From Shewanella chilikensis (GTDB lineage: Bacteria; Pseudomonadota; Gammaproteobacteria; Enterobacterales; Shewanellaceae), in the NCBI RefSeq assembly GCF_002836945.1, contig NZ_NIJM01000014.1, positions 1 to 64,000 of the forward strand: 64,000 nucleotides of DNA, given 5' to 3'. The position numbers and the translations under genes are program-made. Within the stretch, counting starts at the first letter, position 1; each line of letters opens with the position of its first letter. Under the pieces are notes generated by a model, which saw only the letters and a list, made by a program, of their open reading frames with translations, had not been told where the DNA came from and made no database searches. This document shows, piece after piece, positions 55,932 to 64,000 of this stretch.

Positions 55932-56411
55932 TTAAGGATGAACGTGTGCTTCCATTTCCGCACCGATTTTCTTGCGCATCTCCATCAATTTGATTGCCGA
56001 ATCCCTAAGCTCTATGTCTCTTGCCGATGTCGGCTGCCATTCAGGTACAGGCGTTGGTTTACCTTCATCGTCTACCGCCACCATGATGACGATACAGTGA
56101 GTGGTTAACTGGCGCTCTGAATCCTTGGGATCGCCGGCTTTGACATCTAAACCTATATGCATGGAGGTACTGCCGGTATAGATCACCTTGGCACTCACCT
56201 CCACTATATTGCCCACATGAATAGGTTTGACAAACCTGATCCCACCGGCGTAAACCGTGATGCAGTATTTACCGCTCCAACCGGCCGCACAGGCATAGGC
56301 TGCCAAGTCAATCCACTTCATTACTGCGCCGCCGTGTACCTTGCCACCAAAGTTGACGTCTGCGGGCTCGGCCAAAAACCTCAGGGTTATCTGTCTCTCT
56401 GTTCCTGCCAT
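55932..56411 (-). CDS. yciA: YciA-type acyl-CoA thioesterase
   Basis: A 159-residue hot-dog-fold thioesterase that hydrolyses acyl-CoAs. The family's first block, PADVNFGGKVHGGAVMKWID, includes the active-site region, followed by AGGIRFVKPIHVGNIVEV. E. coli YciA is slightly shorter (132); the extra length is a charged C-terminal helix (LRDSAIKLMEMRKKI). It has its own terminator and stands alone. Confidence 0.85.
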   Translation of the reverse strand: MAGTERQITLRFLAEPADVNFGGKVHGGAVMKWIDLAAYACAAGWSGKYCITVYAGGIRFVKPIHVGNIVEVSAKVIYTGSTSMHIGLDVKAGDPKDSERQLTTHCIVIMVAVDDEGKPTPVPEWQPTSARDIELRDSAIKLMEMRKKIGAEMEAHVHP

Positions 56412-56481
56412 AGGATCCTCTCATCAGGCTTGGCGGTCTGCTGACCGCTCTTGGCTGAAAGTGTACGCGAAAATTTCGCGA

Positions 56482-56850
56482 TCACCCAAACTTAGATACC
56501 AGGAAACTTCCGCCAATCACCAGAAGTAAGGCCAGCCGATAGATCCACAGCTGCACTTTGCTATTGATAAAACGGGACAGATGAAACAGTGAGTAAATTC
56601 CCATCGCCAGCAGGAAGATACCCAGCACCTCTACCCCGGCCATCACATCGGCATCACCACCGGCATAAACCGCCGCTGTCAGTAAGGCAAACCAGAGCAC
56701 TGTATAGGCGGCGATGGCCAAACTGAAAGTGCGAACACCAATCTCCATCGCCGGTTGCCAGCGGCTGTTTTCTCCCCGTACCAACTCAGTCAAATTGGCA
56801 GCAATCGCCCCGAGCATAGCCATAACAGGAAACATTGCAGGATTGAGCAT
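56482..56850 (-). CDS. Small hydrophobic membrane protein, unknown
   Basis: A 122-residue protein with about four hydrophobic helices: residues 5-22, 42-62, 70-90 and 100-118. The first part reads MLNPAMFPVMAMLGAIAANL. I do not recognise the family. The frame extends to 56907, but ATG 56850 with TGGAG about eight bases upstream is the better start. It lies between yciA and the fab cluster without evident functional link. Confidence 0.65.
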   Translation of the reverse strand: MLNPAMFPVMAMLGAIAANLTELVRGENSRWQPAMEIGVRTFSLAIAAYTVLWFALLTAAVYAGGDADVMAGVEVLGIFLLAMGIYSLFHLSRFINSKVQLWIYRLALLLVIGGSFLVSKFG

Positions 56851-56970
56851 AGTGAAAACTCCAGAATCATTTGGCGGGATTCTGGCGCTATATTCAAAGA
56901 ATGCCAATAGAGATGAACAAAGGTTAATTCTGGGTTTACCTTGAGCATATGACTAACTGATTTTAAAGCT

Positions 56971-56996
56971 AAAAAAAGCGCCATCAGGCGCTTTTT
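56971..56996 (-). terminator. Terminator of the fab cluster (after fabF)
   Basis: A 10-bp stem AAAAAGCGCC / GGCGCTTTTT (56973-56982, 56987-56996) with loop ATCA is followed by T residues on the minus strand. It begins 15 bases after the fabF stop. Confidence 0.9.
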
Positions 56997-57010
56997 CAAG
57001 TCGTTGAATC

Positions 57011-58249
57011 TTAAACTCGCTTCAGCAACAAGGAACCATTGGTGCCACCAAACCCGAAAGAGTTACATAGCACATGCTCTACCTTGGTCTGACGTGCGGT
57101 ATGGGCAACAAAGTCCAGATCGCAACCTTCATCCGGATTGTCCAGGTTGATGGTAGGCGGAACTACCTGATCTTTAAGGGCCAATACAGAGAAAATGGTT
57201 TCCACTGCCCCGGCAGCACCGAGCAAATGACCCGTCATCGACTTGGTGGAGCTCACCATCAGCTTGTAGGCATGATCGCCAAAGATGGACTTCACTGCCG
57301 CCGCTTCGGCCTTATCGCCCGCCGGCGTAGAAGTACCGTGAGCGTTAATATAATCTATGCTTTCGGGTGCCAGGCTTGCATCTCTCAGCGCATTTTTCAT
57401 GGCTGCCGCAGCGCCGGCGCCATCGGCTGGAGGTGAGGTCATATGGAAGGCATCGCCGCTCATACCGAAACCAACCAGCTCGGCATAAATCTTGGCACCG
57501 CGAGCCTTGGCGCGCTCATACTCTTCCAGTACCAGTACCCCGGCGCCGTCGCCGATAACAAAACCGTCTCTGTCTTTATCCCATGGGCGGCTGGCCGCTT
57601 GAGGGTCATCATTACGGGTAGACAAAGCCTTGGCTGCAGCAAAGCCCCCAACGCCCAGTGGACAGGTGACATCTTCTGCGCCACCGGCCACCATCACATC
57701 GGCATCGCCATAAGCTATGGTTCGGGCTGCAAAACCTATGTTGTGAACCCCTGTGGTACAGGCGGTTGTCACCGCAAAGTTAGGGCCTGTCATGCCGTAC
57801 ATAATCGACAGATGACCAGCAATCATATTGATAATGGTGCTGGGCACAAAGAAGGGGGAAATTTTACGTGGGCCACCGGCCATTAAGGCGCTGTGGTTTT
57901 GCTCAATCAACCACATGCCGCCCATACCGGCGCCGATAGCGGTTCCGACTCGACTGGGATCTTCTTTATCCATCTCCAATCCGGAGTCGCGCATGGCCTG
58001 AATGCCGGCAGCCATACCATACTGAATAAAGAGATCCATCTTGCGGGCGTCTTTACGGGACAGATACTGCTCTACGTCAAAATCTTTGACTGAGCCTGAA
58101 AAACGGGTGCTGAATTCGCTGGCATCAAACTTGGTGATAGGTGCGATACCGCTCTGACCTGCCAGCAAGGCTTGCCAGGTGCTGTCCACTGTGTTGCCGA
58201 CCGGGGTCACCAGACCCAGGCCAGTGATAACAACTCGACGTTTAGTCAC
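57011..58249 (-). CDS. fabF: FabF, beta-ketoacyl-ACP synthase II
   Basis: A 412-residue condensing enzyme of fatty-acid elongation, also important for temperature-dependent cis-vaccenate formation. The nucleophile cysteine is in [12 protein letters not shown], the histidines in [12 protein letters not shown] and [15 protein letters not shown], and the end [13 protein letters not shown] is typical. The open frame begins at GTG 58258, but that codon is part of the ribosome binding site (AAAGGTGG). The GTG at 58249 has proper spacing and aligns with the E. coli start ([11 protein letters not shown]). It is separated from acpP by a terminator and about 190 bases. Confidence 0.96.
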   Translation of the reverse strand: MTKRRVVITGLGLVTPVGNTVDSTWQALLAGQSGIAPITKFDASEFSTRFSGSVKDFDVEQYLSRKDARKMDLFIQYGMAAGIQAMRDSGLEMDKEDPSRVGTAIGAGMGGMWLIEQNHSALMAGGPRKISPFFVPSTIINMIAGHLSIMYGMTGPNFAVTTACTTGVHNIGFAARTIAYGDADVMVAGGAEDVTCPLGVGGFAAAKALSTRNDDPQAASRPWDKDRDGFVIGDGAGVLVLEEYERAKARGAKIYAELVGFGMSGDAFHMTSPPADGAGAAAAMKNALRDASLAPESIDYINAHGTSTPAGDKAEAAAVKSIFGDHAYKLMVSSTKSMTGHLLGAAGAVETIFSVLALKDQVVPPTINLDNPDEGCDLDFVAHTARQTKVEHVLCNSFGFGGTNGSLLLKRV

Positions 58250-58398
58250 TGTGTCCACCTTTGATTAACGGGTGAATTACCATGATAGGCCAAACTGTTG
58301 CAGCCTACCATTGCCTCCGGCCAGCAGCCGAATGGTCACAAGACACGATAATGCATCGGCTGATACTGGTACAACCAGAAACTGACGGGGCGAAAACA

Positions 58399-58428
58399 AA
58401 AACAGGCGGCAATTATGCCGCCTGTTTT
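58399..58428 (-). terminator. Terminator between acpP and fabF
   Basis: A 13-bp perfect stem, AAAACAGGCGGCA with TGCCGCCTGTTTT and loop ATTA, followed on the minus strand by TGTTTTCG. It should set acpP mRNA apart from fabF, in line with the very high demand for acyl carrier protein. Confidence 0.88.
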
Positions 58429-58441
58429 CTGGAATTCTGGA

Positions 58442-58675
58442 TTACTGATTCTTGGAAACGTAATCGATCGCTGCCTGAACGGTAGTGATTTTCTCAGCTT
58501 CCTCATCAGGGATCTCGGTATCAAACTCTTCTTCCAGAGCCATAACCAACTCAACAGTGTCCAGAGAATCTGCACCCAGATCGTCTACGAAAGAAGCTGC
58601 TGGCTTAACGTCTTCTTCTTTAACGCCCAGTTGCTCTACGATGATTTTCTTTACACGTTCTTCGATGTTGCTCAT
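58442..58675 (-). CDS. acpP: Acyl carrier protein
   Basis: A 77-residue highly acidic protein, nearly identical in pattern to E. coli ACP. Phosphopantetheine is attached to S37 in [19 protein letters not shown]. It carries growing acyl chains to every enzyme encoded in this cluster. It is flanked downstream by a strong terminator and upstream by an inverted repeat and promoter-like elements, so it is likely also transcribed on its own. Confidence 0.98.
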   Translation of the reverse strand: MSNIEERVKKIIVEQLGVKEEDVKPAASFVDDLGADSLDTVELVMALEEEFDTEIPDEEAEKITTVQAAIDYVSKNQ

Positions 58676-58696
58676 TAGTTTTCTTTCCTATTCAAA

Positions 58697-58712
58697 TTAC
58701 GCACTTGCGTAA
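58697..58712. promoter_or_regulatory. 7-2-7 inverted repeat in the acpP leader
   Basis: TTACGCA-CT-TGCGTAA is a perfect palindrome with a two-base centre, 22 bases upstream of the acpP ATG and just after the predicted transcription start. Such a position suits a repressor operator; the regulator is unknown. Confidence 0.55.
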
Positions 58713-58722
58713 GATTGCGAGT

Positions 58723-58750
58723 AGTTTATTAGATTTGACCAACATTGCAA
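58723..58750 (-). promoter_or_regulatory. Candidate acpP promoter
   Basis: On the minus strand TTGCAA (58750-58745) and TAAACT (58728-58723) are separated by 16 bases, a reasonable sigma-70 pair. It would start RNA near 58716 and give a leader of about 40 bases. Confidence 0.45.
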
Positions 58751-58838
58751 GCCTAGAATTTGTGGTCTAACCACGATTTTAAGCCCTCAATTGCTGCAGA
58801 TCACCACCCAATTGCGACAGTATCCCTGCCATTCGCCC

Positions 58839-59585
58839 TTAAACCATATACATCCCGCCATTTACATGCAAGGTTTCCCCAGTGATGTAAGCAGCAGCAT
58901 CCGAGGCCAAAAAGAGCACAGCATTGGCAATTTCCTGTGCCTGACCCAAGCGCTCCATTGGAACCTGGGACATGATGGCCTGTTGCTGATCTTCTGTCAG
59001 CTCATCCGTCATATCTGTCTGGATAAAACCAGGAGCAATAGCATTAACTGTAATTTGACGAGATGCAACCTCTCTGGCGAGAGATTTTGTAAATCCGATC
59101 AAACCCGCTTTGGCCGCAGAGTAATTTACTTGGCCTGCATTGCCCATGGTACCTACCACAGAACCAATATTGATGATACGGCCATGACGTTTCTTCATCA
59201 TTGAGCGCATCACTGGCTTGGATAACCTGAAAAGAGACGTCAGGTTGGTGTCCAGGATATCCTGCCACTCATCCTCTTTCATCCGCATCAATAAATTGTC
59301 ACGGGTGATGCCAGCGTTGTTCACCAGAATATCAACATCGCCGGCTTTTTCTTTGATCGAGGCAAATAAATTTTCAACAGATTGTGGATCTGTGACATTC
59401 AGCACCAAACCCTGGCCCTTATCGCCCAAATAAGCCGAGATGGCTTCGGCGCCGCGCTCACTGGTTGCAGTACCGAATACTGTAGCACCGGCTTCGGCCA
59501 GAGTCGTTGCAATCGACTTGCCAATACCACGGCTGGCGCCGGTAACCAGGGCAATCTTGCCGGTTAAGTCTAATGTTACGCTCAT
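58839..59585 (-). CDS. fabG: FabG, 3-oxoacyl-ACP reductase
   Basis: A 248-residue short-chain dehydrogenase that reduces beta-ketoacyl-ACP with NADPH. The cofactor motif is TGASRGIGKSIA, NNAGITRDNLLMRM follows, and the catalytic Tyr-Lys pair is in YSAAKAGLIGFTKSL. The C-terminal VNGGMYMV is standard. AAGGAG precedes the ATG and fabD lies 10 bases upstream. Confidence 0.97.
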   Translation of the reverse strand: MSVTLDLTGKIALVTGASRGIGKSIATTLAEAGATVFGTATSERGAEAISAYLGDKGQGLVLNVTDPQSVENLFASIKEKAGDVDILVNNAGITRDNLLMRMKEDEWQDILDTNLTSLFRLSKPVMRSMMKKRHGRIINIGSVVGTMGNAGQVNYSAAKAGLIGFTKSLAREVASRQITVNAIAPGFIQTDMTDELTEDQQQAIMSQVPMERLGQAQEIANAVLFLASDAAAYITGETLHVNGGMYMV

Positions 59586-59595
59586 GAAAAGCTCC

Positions 59596-60528
59596 TTATT
59601 CGATCAATGCAGCCAAAGAAGCGGCATCGTTGACTGCCTTGGCAGTAAGGGATTTGTTAATGCGTTTGCAAAGCCCGGTCAAGACTTTACCCGGCCCCAC
59701 CTCATAGAGCTCGGTGACGCCCATGGCAGCCATGGCTTCCACGGTTTCGGTCCAGCGCACAGGGCTGTATAGCTGACGAACCAAGGCATCACGGATATCA
59801 GCAGCATCTTGAGGCTGGGCGACATCCGCATTGTTGATCACTGGGATTTGCGGCAGACTAAATTCGATATCACCCAGAGCAGTGGCCAATTTATCGGCAG
59901 CGGGCTTCATTAAAGCGCAATGGGAAGGCACGCTCACAGGCAAGGCAACCGCCATTTTGGCGCCTGCAGCCTTACAGGCTGCGGCGGCGCGCTCAACTGC
60001 GTTTTTTTCACCGGCAATCACCACCTGGCCTGGGCTATTGTAGTTAACCGGGCTAACCACAGCGCCTTCAGCACTGTCTTCACAGGCCTTGGCAATAGCG
60101 TCGTTATCCAGGCCTATGATGGCAAACATGGCGCCGGTTCCGGCAGGAACGGCTTGTTGCATCAACTGACCACGCAGCTCAACCAACTTAACGGCATCGG
60201 TAAACTTGAGCACCCCGGCACATACCAGCGCCGAGTATTCACCTAGGCTATGACCCGCCATCACGCAGGGCGCGGCTTTGCCGGCTGCTTGCCAGGCGCG
60301 ATACAGAGCGACACTGGCACTCAGCAAGGCAGGCTGGGTCTTGTCAGTCTCGTTAAGAGTTTCGGCCGGACCTTGCTGGACAAGCTGCCACAAGTCGTAA
60401 CCCAGCACTTCACTGGCTTCACGAAAAGTCTCGGTCACGACCGGATAGCCTTCGGCAAGATCAGCAAGCATGCCTACAGCCTGAGAACCTTGTCCCGGGA
60501 ACACGAAAGCGAAATTTTCCATATTCAT
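59596..60528 (-). CDS. fabD: FabD, malonyl-CoA:ACP transacylase
   Basis: A 310-residue enzyme that loads malonyl groups onto ACP. FVFPGQGSQAVGML opens the protein, the nucleophile serine is in GHSLGEYSALV, and the histidine lies in VPSHCALM. Two ATG codons (60528 and 60522) share the same weak AGGT ribosome binding site. The first is used here. Confidence 0.96.
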   Translation of the reverse strand: MNMENFAFVFPGQGSQAVGMLADLAEGYPVVTETFREASEVLGYDLWQLVQQGPAETLNETDKTQPALLSASVALYRAWQAAGKAAPCVMAGHSLGEYSALVCAGVLKFTDAVKLVELRGQLMQQAVPAGTGAMFAIIGLDNDAIAKACEDSAEGAVVSPVNYNSPGQVVIAGEKNAVERAAAACKAAGAKMAVALPVSVPSHCALMKPAADKLATALGDIEFSLPQIPVINNADVAQPQDAADIRDALVRQLYSPVRWTETVEAMAAMGVTELYEVGPGKVLTGLCKRINKSLTAKAVNDAASLAALIE

Positions 60529-60576
60529 TTACCTATGATTGCAGGCAGCAAAGCTGATGCCGCTGCCCGAGTCTAC

Positions 60577-60642
60577 TGATCTGCCCGGCAGATCAACTAG
60601 TATGCATTGAGACGTCCTACTCACTTGTGCGAAGCAAGTAGG
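60577..60642. promoter_or_regulatory. Inverted repeats between fabH and fabD
   Basis: TGATCTGCC-C-GGCAGATCA (60577-60595) is a perfect 9-base inverted repeat with one central base. A second, imperfect hairpin follows at 60616-60642 (CCTACT/AGTAGG outer arms). The 123-base gap is the widest inside the yceD-fabD run, so it may hold an internal promoter, operator or attenuator. Confidence 0.5.
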
Positions 60643-60651
60643 CACTGAGTA

Positions 60652-61611
60652 TCAGAAGCGAACCAAAGCGCTACCCCAGGCAAAACCGGCACCAAAGGCC
60701 TCAAGCAGCAGGAGTTGCCCGCGCTTGATGCGGCCATCGCGCACCGCTTCATCCAGTGCAATAGGTACAGAGGCAGCTGAAGTATTGCCATGTTTGGCCA
60801 GCGTCAGCACCACTTTATCAAGACTCATGTCCAATTTCTTGGCTGTAGCATTAATAATGCGGAAATTGGCCTGATGTGGCACCAACCAATCTATTTCTGA
60901 CTTGTCGACGTTATTCAATCTCAGGGTTTCTGTCACCACATGGGACAACTGAGTGACGGCGACCTTGAAGACATCGTTGCCCTTCATGGTCATAAAGCCC
61001 ACGGCTTCAGAGGTTTCTCCGGCTCTGGGCGGAAAGGCGCATTTGAGCAGTTCACCATGACGACCGTCGGCATAGATGTGGGTAGAGATGATCCCCGGTT
61101 CTTCACTGGCGCCCACCACGGCGGCACCGGCACCATCACCAAAGAGAATAATGGTGGTTCTATCTTCCGGCTCACAGAGCCTGGAAAGCACATCGGCGCC
61201 TATTACCAGCACTTTCTTGGCCGCACCGGTTTTCACGAACTGATCGGCAACCGACAGCGCATAGACAAAGCCGGAACAAGCGGCCGCGACATCAAATGCG
61301 GGGATGGTATGAACCCCCAACATGGCCTGCACTTCACAGGCAGCAGCCGGAAAAGCGTTTGCCGCACTTGTGGTGCCGCAGATAATCATATCGAGTTCGC
61401 CGGCTTCGATGCCTGCCATTTCAATGGCCTTCAACGCCGCCTGATAACCCATAGTGGCAACCGTTTCACTGGCATCAGCGATCCGACGCTCAGAAATACC
61501 CGTGCGCTCAACAATCCACTGGTCACTGGTTTCCACCATTTTTTCCAGATCCTGATTGCTACGCACCTGCGCCGGCAGATAACTGCCAGTTCCAAGAATT
61601 TTTGTATGCAT
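60652..61611 (-). CDS. fabH: FabH, beta-ketoacyl-ACP synthase III
   Basis: A 319-residue enzyme that starts fatty-acid synthesis by joining acetyl-CoA and malonyl-ACP. The Cys-His-Asn triad is visible in [24 protein letters not shown] and [11 protein letters not shown]. Length is close to E. coli FabH (317). plsX ends nine bases upstream. Confidence 0.97.
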   Translation of the reverse strand: MHTKILGTGSYLPAQVRSNQDLEKMVETSDQWIVERTGISERRIADASETVATMGYQAALKAIEMAGIEAGELDMIICGTTSAANAFPAAACEVQAMLGVHTIPAFDVAAACSGFVYALSVADQFVKTGAAKKVLVIGADVLSRLCEPEDRTTIILFGDGAGAAVVGASEEPGIISTHIYADGRHGELLKCAFPPRAGETSEAVGFMTMKGNDVFKVAVTQLSHVVTETLRLNNVDKSEIDWLVPHQANFRIINATAKKLDMSLDKVVLTLAKHGNTSAASVPIALDEAVRDGRIKRGQLLLLEAFGAGFAWGSALVRF

Positions 61612-61620
61612 AAGGAGAAA

Positions 61621-62649
61621 TCAGCTGTTTATATCTAAAAGTATCGACTCGAGACGCTGCTTGATCATCTCTGGGAGTCGACGTCTTGCTTCAGTGACTG
61701 CCAAGCTAATCGCTTGTAAATAGGCAGTTTCATCCGCATTCCCATGGCTCTTGACGACTATTCCGCGCAATCCTATCAGACTTGCTCCGTTATAGTGGTC
61801 GGGGTTCATCTGTTTCAGCACGCTTTGAATACTGGGAGCCAATAATTTGGCCAACATGCGTACAAAAAAGCCTCGGGTCAGCCCTTCCTTAAGCTGATGG
61901 ATCAACAGTCTGGCAATGCCTTCTGAAGTTTTCAGGGTAATATTACCGACAAAACCGTCGCAGACAATCACATCGACTTTGCCGCGGTAAATCTCATCCC
62001 CTTCGATAAAACCTTGATAATTGATTTGAGGAGTATGTTGCAACAACTGGGCAGCCTGCTGCACCTGGTCGTTGCCTTTGATCTCTTCGCTGCCGACATT
62101 GAGCAGCGCGACCTTGGGTCTGGGTTGTTTGGTCACGGCTTCGCAGAGTACTGAACCCATGACGGAAAACTGGAACAAAGTATCTGAATCACAAGACACA
62201 TTGGCCCCGAGATCCAGCAGATAGACTGGCTTATGGTTGATGGTGGGAAGACAACTGACCAACGCGGGTCTGTCTATGCCCGGCAGCGTCTTTAGCACCA
62301 CCTTGGCCATGGCCATCAAGGCACCGGTATTACCCGCGCTGACACACGCCTGAGCCTCACCTTTATGCACAGCATCCAGCGCCCGACGCATGGAGCTGTC
62401 ACGCCGACAACGCAAAGCATGCACTGGCCTGTCAGACATACTGACCACTTCAGTGGTATGTCTAAGTTCAATTCTATCGGTAATGTCTTGCCCGCATTGG
62501 GCCAGGTATGGTTGTATCTGGTCTTGATCACCAACCAGAATAAACCTGAGATCCGGATATAATTTAAGTGCCTGCAGGGCTGCAGGCACAGTCACGTGGG
62601 GGCCATGGTCGCCACCCATCGCATCTAACGCAAGCGTCAGACTCGTCAT
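61621..62649 (-). CDS. plsX: PlsX, phosphate acyltransferase
   Basis: A 342-residue enzyme making acyl-phosphate from acyl-ACP for phosphatidic-acid synthesis. [12 protein letters not shown] opens the protein and [16 protein letters not shown] and [15 protein letters not shown] are conserved family blocks. The gene lies 15 bases after rpmF. Confidence 0.96.
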   Translation of the reverse strand: MTSLTLALDAMGGDHGPHVTVPAALQALKLYPDLRFILVGDQDQIQPYLAQCGQDITDRIELRHTTEVVSMSDRPVHALRCRRDSSMRRALDAVHKGEAQACVSAGNTGALMAMAKVVLKTLPGIDRPALVSCLPTINHKPVYLLDLGANVSCDSDTLFQFSVMGSVLCEAVTKQPRPKVALLNVGSEEIKGNDQVQQAAQLLQHTPQINYQGFIEGDEIYRGKVDVIVCDGFVGNITLKTSEGIARLLIHQLKEGLTRGFFVRMLAKLLAPSIQSVLKQMNPDHYNGASLIGLRGIVVKSHGNADETAYLQAISLAVTEARRRLPEMIKQRLESILLDINS

Positions 62650-62664
62650 AAGACAATCAACAAC

Positions 62665-62835
62665 TTACTTGTTGATTACCTTTTTGCCACGGTAGAAACC
62701 GTCAGCAGTCACATTGTGACGACGATGCAGTTCACCGCTGGTAGCGTCTACAGACAGCTGAGCAGTGCTCAGTGCATCGTGTGAACGGCGCATACCGCGC
62801 TTTGAACGAGATTTTTTATTCTGTTGTACAGCCAT
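62665..62835 (-). CDS. rpmF: Ribosomal protein L32
   Basis: A 56-residue basic protein read directly from the reverse strand: [20 protein letters not shown] at the start, then [17 protein letters not shown] near the end. These are hallmarks of gammaproteobacterial L32, and the usual zinc cysteines are absent, as in E. coli. AGGAGA lies upstream. It sits between yceD and plsX, the conserved order that links ribosome and membrane synthesis. Confidence 0.97.
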   Translation of the reverse strand: MAVQQNKKSRSKRGMRRSHDALSTAQLSVDATSGELHRRHNVTADGFYRGKKVINK

Positions 62836-62851
62836 TGATCTGTCTCCTGGA

Positions 62852-63376
62852 TTACTTGCTCTTCAGTTTTTCTAACACTGCAAACGGATTTGGACGCTCC
62901 TCTTGAGCGGCTTCAATCTCGCCTATGGCCACATCCTTGGAACCTGTATGACATTCATCTTCGTCATGGGTCGGTATCAAGGGCATAGCCAGTATCAATT
63001 CATCTTCAATCAATTGATGCAGACGAACTTCGCCAATTTCATTGCACTCAATAGGGTCATACGCATCCGGGAGCTCATCGATTTCAGCTTCATTCCGGCA
63101 AGGACTGAAACTAAACTCGACCGTAACCTCTGTGGTAAATAGTGTCATGCAGCGTTGACATAGCAGAGTGAGCTCCGTCACAGCCTTCCCTTTCAGGTAG
63201 ACTATCCCCTGTAAATCCACACCACACTCAATTGACACTGTCACATCGGAACAGTCGCCGGCACATAATTCATTCAATCGCTTCAGTTGCGTACCAGGAA
63301 CAACACCTTGATAGCTAAGGCGACTGGTCGCAGCACGAATGGGATCAATTGAAACCGGTATCTTTACTGTTTGCAT
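62852..63376 (-). CDS. yceD: YceD family (DUF177) protein
   Basis: A 174-residue protein of the DUF177 family, always found next to rpmF and implicated in 23S rRNA processing or stability. The family signature [19 protein letters not shown] is present near residues 70-88, with a C-terminal [12 protein letters not shown]. It is the first gene of the minus-strand fab cluster, so its promoter should lie in the 274 bases before maf. Confidence 0.93.
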   Translation of the reverse strand: MQTVKIPVSIDPIRAATSRLSYQGVVPGTQLKRLNELCAGDCSDVTVSIECGVDLQGIVYLKGKAVTELTLLCQRCMTLFTTEVTVEFSFSPCRNEAEIDELPDAYDPIECNEIGEVRLHQLIEDELILAMPLIPTHDEDECHTGSKDVAIGEIEAAQEERPNPFAVLEKLKSK

Positions 63377-63650
63377 AAGGCGCGCATATTATAGTTTGAA
63401 ACCGCCGGAGTCAAAGGAAAAATGATGATGTGGCTCGCAAAGGAAATAAAACCTGTGCAGTCCTCGCCATCATAGGCCTGTTCCAACGGGTTCGAAATTG
63501 ACGGACGCCGAATTCTACCCAAGCACAGGACTCTTCACAAGCCGTTGCCGCGCAAAATAAAGCCAGTCATCTCATCTCAAAGCCACTCTTGCCAGGCATT
63601 GGCAAATTTGGCGACAATATCCGCCCTCACATCGCTTTGGAACCCAAGAT
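63377..63650. other. Divergent region between yceD and maf
   Basis: 274 bases with no supported gene. It should hold the promoters of the fab cluster and of maf. A TTGCC/GGCAA repeat occurs near 63590-63606; I see no clear -10/-35 pair. Confidence 0.4.
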
Positions 63651-64000
63651 ATGACCCACCAAGATGACAGCACCAAGGCCGCGGTTTCCCCCACAGAACC
63701 TCAGTTGATTTTAGCCTCAACCTCCAGCTATCGAAAGGCACTATTGGCAAAATTGGATTTGGCGTTTGAGTGTGTGGCTCCTGAAGTGGATGAAACGCCC
63801 CTGCCTGGAGAAGCCGCCTTTGATTTGGTCAAGCGTCTGGCAGCAGCCAAAGCGCAGGCCGGGGCAAAGCAGCTAAGCAACGCACTGGTGATAGGTTCAG
63901 ATCAGGTTGCCGTGATTGATGGTCAAATCGTCGGCAAGCCACTGACTGAAGAGAAAGCCTGCCAGCAATTGCAGGCCGCCTCGGGGAAAAGTATTACCTT
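63651..64000 (+). CDS. yceF: Maf/YceF-type nucleotide pyrophosphatase, 3' end cut by window
   Basis: The first 116 codons of a Maf-family house-cleaning NTP pyrophosphatase, cut by the window edge. [17 protein letters not shown] and [12 protein letters not shown], then [19 protein letters not shown], match the YceF subgroup acting on 7-methyl-GTP. ATG 63651 gives about 18 extra residues before the conserved block and has only a weak ribosome binding site. A TTG at 63705 would start at LILAST. Divergent from yceD, as in E. coli. Confidence 0.9.
   Translation, partial: MTHQDDSTKAAVSPTEPQLILASTSSYRKALLAKLDLAFECVAPEVDETPLPGEAAFDLVKRLAAAKAQAGAKQLSNALVIGSDQVAVIDGQIVGKPLTEEKACQQLQAASGKSIT

Noticed and set aside
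1-64000. CRISPR arrays, insertion sequences, prophage or integrase genes
   Set aside because: No regularly spaced direct repeats, transposase motifs, phage genes or attachment-site duplications at the two tRNA genes were seen.

Overview
The window reads as a chromosomal segment of a marine gammaproteobacterium, most likely a Shewanella or close relative. This rests on several gene sets. There is a napEDABC operon next to a solitary nrfA with no nrfBCDEFG, and a recC-recB-recD block. There is also a uvrY-uvrC-pgsA-tRNA-Gly-tRNA-Cys block, the plsX-fabHDG-acpP-fabF cluster and the tamA-tamB pair. Base composition looks fairly even and moderately GC-rich, and there are no insertion sequences, integrases, CRISPR arrays or rRNA genes. 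The species is an inference; no search was possible.

Left part (1-24,100). A two-gene operon couples a periplasmic solute-binding protein to a membrane diguanylate cyclase (334-2654). On the other strand lies msrPQ, the periplasmic methionine sulfoxide reductase and its haem membrane partner. Then come rmuC, the lytic transglycosylase slt, an EAL-domain protein with an altered loop 6, and a MoxR / DUF58 / transglutaminase-like membrane cluster. The recombination genes recC, recB and recD are tightly packed, followed by a D-Ala-D-Ala ligase and a small VOC protein that ends at a strong bidirectional terminator.

Respiration island (24,100-30,300). napEDABC (minus strand) and nrfA (plus strand) are divergent around a 586-base regulatory region. 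Together they would reduce periplasmic nitrate to nitrite and then to ammonium. Candidate FNR/CRP and NarP sites precede napE in an arrangement like the E. coli napF promoter.

Middle (30,300-45,700). HrpA helicase, a CBS-domain protein, a secreted isoaspartyl peptidase, the TamA/TamB outer-membrane assembly and lipid-transport pair and ribosomal protein L25. A hypothetical gene with a CRP-like site follows, running tail-to-tail into mepK. Then come the L,D-transpeptidase ldtD and an HU-like protein. mepK and ldtD form a conserved peptidoglycan pair.

Right part (45,800-64,000). tRNA-Cys, tRNA-Gly, pgsA, uvrC and uvrY form the classical GacA-family block. An orphan AbiEi-type antitoxin-like gene, a second VOC protein, a giant DUF748/AsmA-like protein with an internal hexapeptide repeat, a 3-hydroxyisobutyrate-dehydrogenase-family gene and yciA follow. 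The end is the fatty-acid synthesis cluster yceD-rpmF-plsX-fabH-fabD-fabG-acpP-fabF on the minus strand, with the start of maf (yceF) divergent at the window edge.

Three genes too short or too truncated for simple ORF calling were found by reading the sequence: napE, rpmF and the 5' part of maf. Several starts were moved: msrQ, rmuC, DUF58, nrfA, the CBS protein, rplY, ldtD, uvrY, the DUF748 gene, the small membrane protein and fabF. I see no definite new defence or mobile system. The best candidates for undescribed biology are the binding-protein/diguanylate-cyclase pair, the orphan AbiEi-like gene, the CRP-controlled hypothetical gene overlapping mepK, and several clean inverted repeats in promoter regions.
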